Assembly (NCBI GenBank): GCA_037367355.1
Contig: CM074696.1
Location: 2,604,001-2,668,000, forward strand
Direction of reading: 5' to 3'
DNA from: Neoscytalidium dimidiatum
Taxonomy: Eukaryota; Ascomycota; Dothideomycetes; Botryosphaeriales; Botryosphaeriaceae
Length of the DNA stretch: 64,000 nucleotides
The notes beneath the pieces were generated by a model. The model saw only the letters and a program-made list of their open reading frames with translations, did no database searches and was not told the DNA's origin. Each line of letters starts with the position of its first letter. Positions within the stretch are counted from its first letter, which is position 1. Below, one piece after another: positions 12,042 to 23,189 of the stretch. A program made the translations under genes and the position numbers.

Positions 12042-13919
12042 TCAGACTAGGGTAAATACGTCCGCATCCTCTTCTGCCCAATTCACGGCATCTCCATACA
12101 TGAGGCCCTCGACAAAGCAATCCCCAACAAGCCTGTAAGCGGAATCTTCACCTTCAGAAGGCTGCAGAACCAGGGGAACTCTACATCCATGCACCAGAGC
12201 AATCACTGATCCATCATGGTTCCCTTTTGACGAAGCCTCAGTCCCTAGCCTGGGAACTATCCCAAGCCTTCCCCCATCACTCCTCATGAACCGCCTACCC
12301 CTGCCTATAGAAAGGCACAAGCCAAGCGACTGATCAGGCATATTCCACCTGTCTTCCTCGCCCGTCCCAGTCAGCACCAGCGGCTCGCGCCTCAGCATAA
12401 CCTCGGCAGTCTTCTCCGGCCGGACACCATTCCACGCCACGAGATTGAGGAAGTCCACCATCTCCGTCTTCGACCAACGATCCAGGCGGGGGAAGCCTTC
12501 GCCCAGCTCGCTCTTGACCGCAGCCGCCAGCCCGTCGAGATACGCGTCCGTAGCATCGTCCCAATACCTGTCGAAAACCGCGCCCCCGCACACGGCGCCG
12601 ACGCGGTCCACGATCCGTCCACGCACGCGCAGCCGTCCCGATGAAGCGGCAGCCTCCAGCTCCCCGTCCCCGAACCCGTGTCTCCGCCCCCCGGCAGCAT
12701 CCCAGGCCACGCGGTGCCTGAGCACCCTTACGCCCCCCGTAGCTAAGCGGAATGGCGCCGACAGCGGCACGGCCGTCCACGACGGGACCCACGACGGCAG
12801 ACCCTTCAGCGCCTCCGGCGTGCCGGCCATCAGCCCGTCCTGCCATGTGGAGCACAGGCTCAGGAAGTCCAACGATCCGTAGGCCAGCGCCAACGCCAGC
12901 GCGAACTTTGCGAAAGCGTCTCGCACCAGGCACTCGTAGTCCGGACGGAAGAGGGTGGTGGTGGTGGTGGTAAGGCCCGACATGCCGAGGAACGCGAACG
13001 CGCGGTCGCGCAGCTCGAAGGTGCTGAACTCGGCGCTGACGAGGGCCATGAGCTTGAGGAACGCGAGCGCCCGGTCTTCCTCTTCGCCCTCGTCCTCGTG
13101 GCGGTGCAGCTTCAGGCTGAGGAGCAGCTGGTAGCAGCCCTCCGTCCCGTCGCGCAGCTCCTCGGGCATCAGCGCCGCCGGCACGGCCACGAGGTCGCGC
13201 AGGTCCTGCAGGCTCAGCTCCGCCTCGCCGCCGGCCAGGAAGACCGCGGTCTCGGACAGCAGCAGCTCCTGGACGACCCAGCCGCGCGAGAACCACGGGC
13301 GGTGCAGAAAGTGGTGGATGGCCGGGGCGAAGCGGCCGTCCGTTTCGGGGTGCGCGAACGAGTTGCGCACGAAGAGATCGCGCGTGTCCGGCCGGAAGGA
13401 CGGCGTGCCAGGCGTCAGGACCGCGGCCAGCGGGCCGCGCGCAATGTAGTCCGCGAGCGCGCTTCTCCACTGCTGCACGAGGCGGCTGTGCTCGTCGCCC
13501 GGCCCGAGCCAGATGAGGACCGTCTTGCCGGCCGCGTAGATCTGGTCCATCATGCCGACCTGGACGCCCCTCTCAGGTGTGTCATTCTGGTTGATGCACA
13601 GCTGGTCGATCCAGAGGAACTGCGTCTCGGAGCGGCGCGTGAGGTGCGGCAGCGCTTGGGAGAGGTTTGCGGTTAGGCCGATATGACCGCCGCTGACCAG
13701 ATGGAGGTTGGAGACACGAACGGGGTCGCCCCACGTGTACGAGACGGTTTCAAACCTCTTGCGCCATTCGTCTAGGTTGGCGTGGATGACGTCGTACTCT
13801 GGCTCTGTTGAAGTTCCATTGCCGTCCCTCTTCGTGACCTTGAGCAGGCGTATATGTCGGGGACTTTCCAGTTCCCTGTAAATGTAAGATTGGAGCTCAT
13901 GATTCTGTTGAGCGCACAT
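12042..13919 (-). CDS. HET-domain (heterokaryon incompatibility-type) protein
   Basis: A single-exon protein of 625 residues. The HET domain occupies roughly residues 45-215. Its hallmark motifs are visible: YTWGDP (61-66), FLWIDQLCINQND (101-113), ERGVQVGMMDQIYAAG (116-131) and VLIWLG (134-139). HET proteins trigger growth arrest or cell death when genetically different hyphae fuse, and some may act as immune-like sensors. The C-terminal 400 residues carry no motif I recognise; that part usually decides specificity. The coding sequence is notably GC-rich compared with the flanks, which produces long open frames on the other strand (for example 13098-13676). A (GTG)n-like run near 12955-12970 encodes a short Thr stretch. 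ATG 13919 is the first Met in a long open frame and the HET motifs start soon after it. No lesion is seen, so it is probably functional. Confidence 0.9.
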   Translation of the reverse strand: MCAQQNHELQSYIYRELESPRHIRLLKVTKRDGNGTSTEPEYDVIHANLDEWRKRFETVSYTWGDPVRVSNLHLVSGGHIGLTANLSQALPHLTRRSETQFLWIDQLCINQNDTPERGVQVGMMDQIYAAGKTVLIWLGPGDEHSRLVQQWRSALADYIARGPLAAVLTPGTPSFRPDTRDLFVRNSFAHPETDGRFAPAIHHFLHRPWFSRGWVVQELLLSETAVFLAGGEAELSLQDLRDLVAVPAALMPEELRDGTEGCYQLLLSLKLHRHEDEGEEEDRALAFLKLMALVSAEFSTFELRDRAFAFLGMSGLTTTTTTLFRPDYECLVRDAFAKFALALALAYGSLDFLSLCSTWQDGLMAGTPEALKGLPSWVPSWTAVPLSAPFRLATGGVRVLRHRVAWDAAGGRRHGFGDGELEAAASSGRLRVRGRIVDRVGAVCGGAVFDRYWDDATDAYLDGLAAAVKSELGEGFPRLDRWSKTEMVDFLNLVAWNGVRPEKTAEVMLRREPLVLTGTGEEDRWNMPDQSLGLCLSIGRGRRFMRSDGGRLGIVPRLGTEASSKGNHDGSVIALVHGCRVPLVLQPSEGEDSAYRLVGDCFVEGLMYGDAVNWAEEDADVFTLV

Positions 13920-14372
13920 TGTTGCTTCTGAGCAGAGAAATCAGGATGACAAACGAGCAAGGAAGCTCGGTGGGAAAGGGAACATAGGCTTGGGTGGAGC
14001 TTATCAGAGCGGATGAGCACGTGGTTCATATTTTCAGCTGGGGCCGTGCCGACTCAGCTGTGGCTTTTGTGGCATGGCCGAATTGGGCCAGATTCACCCG
14101 AACGTGGTAAAATCGAAGCGAAATGAATTGGAAAATCGCAGACATAGGTCAATCACGCTTTGAATATCTGAGGATGACTAAAGGAGGCAGCTGCTGGCTC
14201 TCGGCCTCATTCGGGAACTTGCGGAGAACGACTTGCAAGTGATTAAACGGAGCTGCAAAAAGGCCCGCAAGGGTCTGGAATGGAGGCTTGTTTGGTTAGC
14301 TTGGGTGACTCATGCGAGTCCGATATCAGCAATGGCCTCTACATCAAGGGTAGTAAAGCAGCGACTACTCAC
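13920..14372. other. Intergenic, HET promoter side
   Basis: This is upstream of the HET gene and downstream of the hemerythrin relic. A GT donor for the relic lies at 14372. Nothing else is recognised. Confidence 0.4.
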
Positions 14373-14860
14373 CTGGTCGTGATGAACTTCTTCGTTATGT
14401 GCAAGCTTGTCGACATCGCTGTCGAAACGGAGTCCTCGAGCTCGTCTTCAAAAGAAACAGTGTCGTTCTCCTCCTCTACCTCGATGCGCTGAGATAGGTC
14501 ATCCCGTAGCGGCATCAGCGTGGGCGCGAATTCGGGGTCCTGAACCTTTGGACTTCGGAATTTGTATAGCTTCTCCTTAACCTGTGCGAAACGTGACTTA
14601 TGTCATGCCTCGAAAATACTTCTCAGAATCCGTACACAGCTTGCTGCTCTTCACAGTCCTTGTCGACAAGAGCTTAACCGTCGTAAGGATGCTTCTCCAC
14701 TGCCGGGTAGGCGACGAGTTCTTCGCTAATGGAGTGGCGGGCCAGCTCCCACGTGAACCGATTCTGCCAACAAGTTTTCTCATCGCAGTCGGGAGTTTTG
14801 AGGATCTTCTTATACACATTTTCAAGCTTCCCGGGGTTATGTTTAAACAAGCTCGGACCA
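14373..14860 (-). pseudogene. Hemerythrin (HHE) domain protein relic
   Basis: On the minus strand from about 14855 one reads KHNPGKLENVYKKILKT, then WQNRFTWELARHSISEEL and YPAVEKH. This is the helix with spaced His-Glu-His ligands of fungal HHE-type hemerythrin proteins. A TAA then follows DG, and a TGA follows VYGF. The frame changes near 14590 and resumes with KEKLYKFRSPKV, DPEFAPTLMPLRDDLSQ and an acidic stretch ending at a GT donor next to 14373. The order and spacing match family members that bind a di-iron centre. The stops and frame change make it a pseudogene, and the N-terminal helix and C-terminal tail are not found. Known relatives are small soluble proteins linked to oxygen or iron sensing; no role is inferred for this broken copy. 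Confidence 0.65.
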
Positions 14861-15308
14861 CACGAACCATTGTGGTTGCCAGACCTGCGAATGAACGATG
14901 TGGAGTCCTCAGAGTGCTAACAGCGATATTTGCAGATATCGGGCAGACTTTGCGACACAGAGTAGTTCGAGCTTACGGCATGTTGGAAATGGATATCGTG
15001 TATGTTTATGCCTGGTCGGGGAAGTTCGGACGAGGAAAGGATGCGTCTCCCTTTCAACTTACTTTCAGCTACAAGCTGTGACAAGGAAAAGCCAAAACGC
15101 ATACGGTTCGCGATCGGTGTTGAGACTGGTGAATGAACAAACTAAATCTGATCATGGTTCTGCTGTTTTTTCTTTTGAGATCAGGGTCTATTTTCGTTCG
15201 TAACACGTTAATGTCATGGGCCATTCTTCTATAAATCTTCCAAAAACCTCTGCTGAGAGAAGTGACGAAGCATGAACAAGAAGCGGAGAGAAAACGTTAA
15301 CCCCTTGA
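14861..15308. other. Intergenic, OPT 3' side
   Basis: This lies between the hemerythrin relic and the OPT stop codon. A plus-strand frame (14584-15081) runs antisense to the relic and is not believed to be coding. Confidence 0.4.
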
Positions 15309-17834
15309 TCACAGATGCGGTACACTCAGGCTTGCCAGAAGCAGGTTGACAATGCTCAGAAGACCTTCGCCAAGAATCAAACCACTGGCAAGGACGATGA
15401 TGGGAGTCTCCTGCTTGCCACGGTAGCGTATCCAATATAAATTCATGAGGCCACCGATGGTCCTGGCAAGAGTGAAAGAAGGCGTGTTGTACATTCCTGT
15501 ATTTCGTTAGCAATAATAGGGGATAGGCATTGACAAACGAAAACTTACCAACAGCGACAGCGATGCCGCCGGGAATGAAGCGCGTCCATTGCCGAGTGCC
15601 AGCCTTGGACTGCTCGCCTACTCTTAAAGCGGTACCGACGGCAAAAATCAAGCCCGCCCCGAGTGCCCATTGCGTAACCATGGGAGGCAAGCCTTTGCCA
15701 GTGACCAGCCTTGCCGTAAAGATCCAGACGAAGCCGGTTGGAACTTCAAAGAGTTTACCGGGTACCTCGTAGACGTTTGTGTACAGTTTGTAGATCACCG
15801 CCGAGAGGACAGCACCTACGCCAGAGCCAATGATTTGTGCCCAGAATTGTGCGTTTGGGGCGGCGCCCAGAAGATGTCCGGTCTTGATATCCTGCATCAA
15901 GTCTCCGGCTTGAAGGGCACCCGACTCGGACAGAGCACCGGCGACTAGGTTAATGACAACGGCATTTTTGTTGGTTGATGCGTTCGGGATGGCAAGAGCG
16001 ATGAGGAGTTGGGTCAACTTGGAAATGCCAGAGACAGGGTTAAGATCAGTCTCGCCTAATGCGCGCACGCCCATGATGCTGAGAAGCAGGGCCAGGACGA
16101 GGCCGAGAATATTTAGACTCAAGGGAACAAGATTCCCAAAGACGTAATGCACAGCCCCAATGCTGAGACCGAGGGAGAGAACAAGACCAATCAGGGTGGT
16201 GCGGGTCGAAATAAGATGTTCGGGTGGAGCGTCCTCTTCCTCGTCAGACGGACCGCGCTTCAGAGCACGAGTGTCAGAAGGATCAGCGATGGCTGAGTAG
16301 CCGTGGAGAGGCCGGAGTGAATGCACGTCAAAGGAGAATATGTCGTTCCATGACCGTTGCCGGAAATGGTCAAGGAGCCGTGGGAACCAAAGTCGTGCGT
16401 AATGGACGATAGGACGTAGGACCAACCACCCAAGGCTGACGAGGGAATCAGCCAGCATGATGGCAAGGCTGACCCACACGATCCACCCTTTGCTACCATT
16501 TTCCCAGTCACTAACAGGGCCTGGAGCCCATCCCCTCTTCTTGGCGAGAGGCGACAGAACACCCCAGCCTATAATGGCCCCGAGGAGCATATGTAATGTC
16601 GTTTCCGGTCCCATGATGATGCCCTGTCCGATGTAGGCCGGAGAAGGATTTAATGTCCAGAGCCAATTATTTGCCAGATTAAGGCCCAGTATAGGCACAT
16701 CGCGAAGCTGCGGAACGAAGTACGTAAAGATGGTCTAATCACAATCAGCAGCAGGTCACGAACACGATGCAAGGCACATACATAGACAGCAGATACTAGG
16801 AAGGCGATGATCAAAAGACGGACTTTGGCCTTCCAGTCACTCTGGGCATCGAGTCCCGTTCCGGATTCCTGCTCCTCGCCCAACTCTGGGAAAGTCTGGG
16901 GCGGCGGCGAGTCGGCAGTGGCCGCTCCTGGCGCACCGCCGACAAGCAGGTGAGCCCTCTCGCCGTCTTCGCTACTCCGCCTCGGCGGCTGCTCGTCCTG
17001 GCGGATTACGGCGCCCTTTCCAGACTGACCGTGCAAGACGCCGATCATGAGGGCGGCAGCAGTGCCGCTCGGGAACTTCAGCTTCTCCCGGATTATGACT
17101 TGTCGACGCAGCGGGACGGCGAAGACAACGCCGAAGAAGCAGATTCCCACGGCCCAGACGATCAGCTTCCACAAACCAACATCTAGAGGCCCGTTCTCCT
17201 CAGGCTTCAGCAGGTACTGCAGGGCGGGGATGACACCAACGAAGCCGCAGCCCAGCGGCATTGTGCCTACACTGCCAGCGACGCTCTGGATCAGCACGTT
17301 CTCGACGGGCGAGAAGGGCAGGCGCAGGTAGCGCGAGACGAGGCGGAACCAGGCGAAACCCAGCAAGGCAGACGGCATGGCCATGCTGCTGACCCATCCC
17401 GTCTGCAGGCCAAAGTATGTGTTGGAGAAGCATATCACGATGCCGATAGCCAGGCCAACGAGGATGCCGCGCAGGGTGAAGTTCTGGGGCTCGGCGGCGC
17501 GGGCGGCGAGGAGGTCGCGGGCGCGCGAGCGGTCATGCGGCAGGCGTTCGTCGTCTTGGTCGCGGTATGCCTGGGCGGCGGGTGAGCGGGCAGGAGTGGG
17601 GGTCTGCAGCGTTTCGTCGGCGTTTGAGCGGTTCTGAGCCTGGCTCGCACCTCTGTCGGGGGCCATCTTGGACGACGAGATGTCGAGAGAGGCCAGCGGG
17701 ATGGCGTCGGCGTCGGCGTCGTCTGGAAACGCGGACACGACTGGCGCGCGTGCGGGAGACGCTGGCGCAGTACCAGACGGCGAGAATTGCGATGGTGGAG
17801 GGCGCGATTGCGGAAGTGCACGCGACCGGCCCAT
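15309..17834 (-). CDS. OPT-family oligopeptide transporter
   Basis: Three exons on the minus strand (17834-16782, 16734-15549, 15496-15309) joined by introns of 47 and 52 bp give 808 residues. A hydrophilic N-terminus of about 150 residues is rich in Pro, Ser and acidic residues. It is followed by about 14-16 hydrophobic segments. Recognisable family segments are FTLRGILVGLAIGIVICFSNTYFGLQTG, with membrane helix one, and KFPSGTAAALMIGVLHG; the second exon opens with TYFVPQLRDVPILG and NPSPAYIGQGIIMGP. The last exon ends NLLLASLSVPHL. This layout fits the YSL-like branch of the OPT superfamily, which imports small peptides, glutathione or metal-chelate complexes at the plasma or vacuolar membrane; the substrate is unknown. 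The frame is open upstream of 17834 (to 18047), so an earlier start is possible. No lesions were seen. Confidence 0.88.
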
Positions 17835-19119
17835 CTTGCAGGCGCTGATGTAATTGCTGCTGCACGCGCCGGTCACTCGCGATGGCGCAATCGCCCTGCA
17901 TGCGACGGCGGGCTGGCGGCAGGTTGCTGCCTGAGGCTGCGTTAACGGATAAGCCAGGCTGCCACGGGCTGCGACAGGCAGGCTCTGGCGTTTGCGGGCT
18001 GGTGGCTCCCGAGGCCTGCGCGTGTGCGTCCCGCAGTCACAAATCACGACGGCGACAACGACATAACTGCCGGCTCAGACGCGACGCGAGCCGGATGCAG
18101 ACGGCGACCGCGACCGCGACTTGGCGATCTACGCATCGCGCCGGCGCTCAGGCGGCTCGAAGGCCGGGGTCAACCACCCTAAATCACCTCACGCCCACGG
18201 CTCCCTACGCGACCGGCGACGATGACGCTGATGGCGAAGCGCTCAGCCCGACCAGGGCGCGTCTTTATGCCGCACGCCCTTCTCACCGCTCTCCCAAACT
18301 GGGGTTGCACGCCGCAACTGGCAGACCGCGCGCCCACCCCGGCTCGAGCTAACCAAGCTTCCAGCCAAGGGTCCCGCGCTGTTCGACCGAGTTCTGCCTC
18401 GCCTCAGGCGCATGGCCCGACTGCAACGGGAGCAGTCTTCGTCGCGCCGCAGATGGCATCCGGGCGCGTCTGGCTCACGCTCGGGGCTGGCTGTGACGCG
18501 CGTGTGGCAGCGGCGGCTGGCCGTGCCTGACGCGATGGCCGGCTCTTGCAGGCTCTTGCAGGCTCCTGGGCCGGCGGACAGTGGGTACTGGCACCTGGGT
18601 AAGTGCATGTAGGGCTGCGATGATCCTGGAGAAATTTTGCGGAGGCTCCGAGAGAGCAAAACCCAGCCGGTGCACACGCGCCAGCCTGCCAAAATTTATA
18701 TAGTCCCCGACGCCGGGCAGGGCTTGCCTTCCATCCCCACGCTGCTCCCATCTTCCCCACGTGCGCCACTGGGCCACTCCCACCTTCCATATTATATTAT
18801 TACCCTTCTGTTCATCTGTGTTATCGCCGCCGCCGCCGCCTCCAGCCATGCCGTTCATGGGCGAGCACTCCTGGTCGTCGGCGCCCTCGTCGCAGGGCGA
18901 GTGGTCGGTATGACTCCTCCGTCCAGCACCACCACCACAGCTTCTCTTCCCTTTCCTTGTGAGCGATTGTCGGCAACACTCACCCGCCAACAATGTGCTT
19001 CTAAGGAATCGCTGTACCTTCGCTTCCCCTACTCGTCCGGCACGACGCGGGAGGCACGCGGCGCCTCGTGCGCCAAGACCCAACGGCCGGCATACGTGAA
19101 GCACAAGAACCACGCTTCC
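17835..19119. other. GC-rich divergent intergenic region
   Basis: This GC-rich block separates the OPT gene (minus) from the disordered-protein gene at 19120 (plus). Long open frames cover it on both strands because of base composition, not because of recognisable proteins. It probably contains both promoters and 5' untranslated regions. A frame open from 18637 runs into the gene at 19120, so a longer N-terminus cannot be excluded. Confidence 0.45.
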
Positions 19120-19806
19120 ATGCCTCAGCTCAGTCGTCCTTCGACCTACGCAGACGAGGTTGACCGCCTGCGTCACCCGCCCGCGCCCTCCAAGCCGAAA
19201 CGCTCCCAGAGCCTCACCTCAGCCCCGATGGCGGAACATCAGCAGACCTCCTCCATGTCCATCTCCAAAGACCCGAAAGCCGAGAAGCGCGTCCACTTCG
19301 TCGATGAGGGCTACGCATCGTCGTCGTCGACACCGGCGACCAGCCCGAAGGTCAGTAGCGGCAGCAAAGTGGTCGCGTGGTTGCCTCAGCTCACAGCTCC
19401 GTAGCAAGAGCCTAAGAGCGATGAAGACGCCAGTCGTCAGTCCACCTCTGATGGAGACTTCGAGCAGCTTGCGTCGCAACAGCAGAAGATGACACTGCGC
19501 GACAAGAACAAGTCTCAATCTCAGTCTCAGGCCCAGGCTCAGGCTCAGGCTCGATCGCCGGCCAGCAAAGCGCACAGCAGAAGTCCAATGCGCAGCGCTA
19601 AGGCTGCGGCGGCTCAGGCACAAGCGCAGTCGCAGCGCGCGGCGTCATCGTCGCCGCGTCAAACGGTGTCGCGTAGCCAGCCAACGGTCGCGTCCAAGTC
19701 CACCCGCAGCGTCGCGCAGACGGCGCGCACCGGTGGCTCGTATCGCAACCAGAACGGCAACATCTGCTTCGAGGAGTTCAGCTACTTTGGCGGAAGTGAG
19801 TGCTGA
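19120..19806 (+). CDS. Disordered protein with Gln/Ala/Ser-rich tail, function unknown
   Basis: My model joins 19120-19350 and 19405-19806 across a 54-bp intron with donor GTCAGT and acceptor GTAG, giving 210 residues. The N-terminus carries a motif RPSTYADEVDRLRHP (about residues 6-20), then Ser/Pro/Lys-rich sequence with KRVHFVDEGYASSSS. The second exon has an acidic patch, a SQSQSQAQAQAQAQA run and many basic SPxR elements, and ends in CFEEFSYFGG. No transmembrane segment or signal peptide is present. A GTGAGT donor overlaps the last codons, so splicing could replace the final SEC with a short alternative ending. It is probably nuclear or cytoplasmic, judging only from composition. The gene at 20553 has a similar motif. 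The start at 19120 gives the first Met in front of that motif. Confidence 0.5.
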
Positions 19807-20004
19807 GAGTGCTTTCTCCGCACATTGCGACATCGGCGAGAGTCTGCGGCTAACAGTATGCAGTCTAGCGCAGGCGCTGCAGCGATGGCCTTTGCCGTTC
19901 CGGGCGAAGCGAGACTTTTGCCCATAGCATTTGCTTGTAAAACAGGGCCGGCGGCGTTTGCGGGAACCAAAAATGATTCGGGATCTGGGCTTGCATCTTA
20001 CCAT

Positions 20005-20019
20005 ACACACACACACACA
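20005..20019. repeat. (AC)n microsatellite
   Basis: About seven AC units in the intergenic region 19807-20552, which otherwise shows no gene. The rest of that interval is the leader and promoter of the gene at 20553. Confidence 0.8.
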
Positions 20020-20552
20020 TCATGTCTCGTAGATTGAGACTGTAAAACAGTGCGCTTTCTTTGCATTTGCCAATCGTACTTTTGCCCAATCAGGGCATCT
20101 GTTCTCCCCCCTCCCCGCAAAACTGCTCTGACCAGGATGTGGCCGGTGTTCTTTGTTGATTCTGCCAACTTTTCGTCGCCGCCACCGTCACCATTTCCCA
20201 CTGCTGCGACTACTGCCTAACCAACACTCCTCCATCCGCTTGTCCCGCCGCTCGTTGCATTTACCATGGCTGCCACAACACTGCTCCAGGTCCGCGTGCA
20301 CCAGGCACCCGACGCCATCGTGGCTACTTTTAACCACATCTGACCCATATAAAATAGGCATCACTGCCTTCCGTGCACCACCGCTATCCGCTTCCGCCAA
20401 ACGATCCTCCCCTTGGCTTCTCTGCAGATCCCTACATCACTCCCTTATACACCCTCCAACTCCTTGAGAACCTCCCTCCTGAACGATCCTCGACCTGCTC
20501 CAACTTTTCCTCCATCGCCACGGCAACCGACCAGACTGCCCACCAACCCGAG

Positions 20553-21668
20553 ATGGCACCGAAAGACCCACCATCACCGCCCTCGCCCCCGTCCGGCCCG
20601 AAGGAGTCCGACCATCCTCCTCGCCTGCGTCCCGTGCCGACTTCCCCCGTGGAGATCCAAGGAAAGCTGGTCAGGAGAAGATCAGAAACCTACGTTGACC
20701 GCGTGGCGAGGTTACGCAACCCAGTGGGACCATCTCCTGTCGCCACCGCGCCCTTCAGCGGCCTACTCCACAGCCAAGAAGTCAAGCAGAGTCGCACTAC
20801 CGGTCGAGATGTAAAATCAGCGCCTACGGTCTCGCAGGTAAGTCTCCCCGTATCCCCTCTCTCGAAGCCTGCAGTATGCCAGGGTGGCGAAGTCCCAAGG
20901 AGCTGACGATCCTCCGTGCAGCAGCGACACGAACGATCCCCACAGCTGCAGGCACCCGCTGCCAGCCAAGGAAGCCTGGCCACGCGCCGCAGAGCCGTCA
21001 GTCCCGACTTCAGGCCTCCCCGCCTCATGCGCACCCAGCCCGAGTCGATATGGACGCCTCTGACTGGCAACGCTCGAGCCATCGCTGCTGCCTTCCGGGA
21101 CAAGAGCCCTCCCCCAGCTGCTTCGCGTAGGACCCCCTCCGCCACCGACGCCACCACCGCCGCTGGCTGCCCGGATCCCGTTACCACGACGCCCGCCGCC
21201 AGCGCCATGCGGCCGCCGTCATCAGCTCGCTTCGAGTCCGAGAACGGGCGCTCAACTCATGCTCCTCCTCCTCCTCCTTCTCCTCCTTCTCATCATCCTC
21301 CTCCGAACGAGAAAGCTGATGACAGGGAGGCCCAGCCCGCCGCAGCAGGACGATCCCCGTCTCCGCGCTCCTCTCGCACTGGGCGAGGGAAATCCGGCTC
21401 CACCGGCGGCGAGAGCGGCTGTCCGCCCCCCGGCCGCCGTCGCAGCTACCTCTCGCCGACCCTGATCCCCGGCCCCGACGAGCCGCTCCGTTCGTTCTCC
21501 GAGGAGCTGAGCAGCCTGACGCTTGGTAGCAGCGACGAAGACGAGGCGATCCCCGCGCCGTCCCCGCCGCCGCCGCCGCACCGCCGCCGTCGCGGGCTCA
21601 CGAGATCCATGGCCGGGAGATTCAAGTTGGGTGAGCGCGGCGGCTTGGAGACCGATTTGAGGTCGTAG
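20553..21668 (+). CDS. Pro/Ser-rich disordered protein with RLR motif, function unknown
   Basis: Exons 20553-20837 and 20922-21668 around an 84-bp intron (donor GTAAGT, acceptor GTGCAG) give 343 residues. After a Pro-rich start the sequence reads RRRSETYVDRVARLRNPVG (about residues 44-62), close to the TYADEVDRLRHP motif of the gene just upstream. The second exon contains SPDFRPPRLMRTQPESIWTP, a Pro-His run, an acidic SFSEELSSLTLGSSDEDE segment and a basic end, RRRRGLTRSMAGRFKLGERG. There is no signal peptide or membrane helix. Both proteins are likely disordered and could be scaffold or regulatory proteins. ATG 20553 is the first Met before the motif in a frame that is open further up (to 20373). 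No named family is recognised. Confidence 0.5.
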
Positions 21669-23189
21669 GAAGGGATGAATTTCTGGGCACTGGAGGACAC
21701 GTATCATGGCTGGAGAAGCATTTGCATGGGAAATGGCGCTTTATCATTTTTGGTCATTTGGCATCCATCTCGTGCTTGACCTTTCTGGCATCATCTTTTT
21801 TTTTTATTTTATTTTTGTAAGTCATCATTTGGCATTTTGGGTCTAGCGTTTAGCATAGCGTTTCTCCATGTTTTTGCATTGCATGGTAAGGAGCATTTGG
21901 ACTTCAGCGATTGCATCGGGTCTTGGCATTGAATTTGCATATCCGCATTTTGCATAGCATCCCACGGCGTTCTCAGCATGGAAGAAGAGCGTAGCATTAT
22001 GTCAAGTGCGGAGTAAACTCGTGGGTGGCGGAGGCGGGGTTTACTGGGGCTTCTTTATGGGAAATCCAGAATCGGAACGCAACTCTCTTGATTGACTCAG
22101 ACTTCAAATTCCGTCTCTCGCAGCAACCATCACTAATCCGTCAACGTACTATGGAGAGTACACAATGGCGCAATCGGTGTGTATCGTAATAAGATGGCAA
22201 ATCAGCGGAGCTATTTCTTACCAGGCTTACATTTTGCCATTAATCGACGAGTTTCTGCATCCTGTTCTACCTGTAGTATTGTTATAACACCAGCATGCTT
22301 TTGTTTAAACCTACCCAAAGTTTCCAGCTCCTCCAAATGCCCCTTCCATCTCTCTGCTACCCTACCACAACCACTTTAGAACCTCAAAGCGACAGAAAAA
22401 AAAAATTCCTTGACTTCAACGCTGCAGCCCCTTCTCCTCCACCTTATCCCACGCCCCTACGCACCGTCCGTTCAGGGCCCAATCCTCTTTCTTTCCTCAG
22501 CGCAATCCGCCTCCTCCTCCTCCTGACTCCCGCCTCGCACCTACCACTAGCCCGTTTTCGATTCATCTACCCCAGCCAACACCTCCGAACCACGCAAAGC
22601 TTCCAGTGGCATCCCACACCTCTGCAGATCGACCACTCCCGCACCTACGTCGATAGCGGCCGCGCCAGCTGCACCCCAACACGCTCATCCCCTACAACCG
22701 CACCCAAAGCGCAAGAAAGGCATAGGACGAACTAGTCAGGTCACATCCAGGACTGAAGATGACAGCGTAGGCGGCAAGCATGAAGGAGAGGGGAAAGAAG
22801 AGAAGGAGAAGAAGGGACCGGGAGGAAGGAAAAGTAGGGACGGAGTGGCCGTCCATGAGGATTGACATTGAATCCCTTGTACAGAGAAGAGGACTGCATG
22901 CTGTAAGTATATCAGCGAGCCAAGTGTTTATCGCATTTGATGTTACTGATAAGTCGCGCAGGGCAGAGGCGCCGCAAGACTTCCGGCGGATGAGTGGCCC
23001 ACGCCGCTCCGCCGGCAGTCACGGACTGATAGCAACTAGAGAATATAGAGCAGCAGCGTTCTCCGAGTATCGGTCCTATGGAGTACTTCCGCCAATCCCA
23101 GCGTGGGAGTCTGCTGGTTTCGCGGCCTTTGGCGGGGTCGTCCAGGCCGAGGGGGAAGACCGCGTCCAGCTCAGAAGCAGCTTAGGCAC
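21669..23189. other. Gene-poor block with one possible spliced gene
   Basis: From 22380 to 22740 Pro/Ser-rich frames occur. A good intron (GTAAGT at about 22904, branch-like TACTGAT, acceptor GCGCAG ending near 22963) would join an Arg/Lys-rich exon starting at ATG 22780 to a short exon that stops at 23037-23039. The product would be about 70 residues with no known domain, so I do not call it. The 21780-22000 stretch is T-rich, with several GCAT repeats. Confidence 0.3.

Noticed and set aside
12334..13676. Long frames overlapping the HET gene (12334-13470 minus, 13098-13676 plus)
   Set aside because: They arise from the high GC of the HET coding sequence; HET motifs are only in the 12042-13919 frame.
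14584..15081. 165-codon plus-strand frame
   Set aside because: It runs antisense to the hemerythrin relic and shows no domain.
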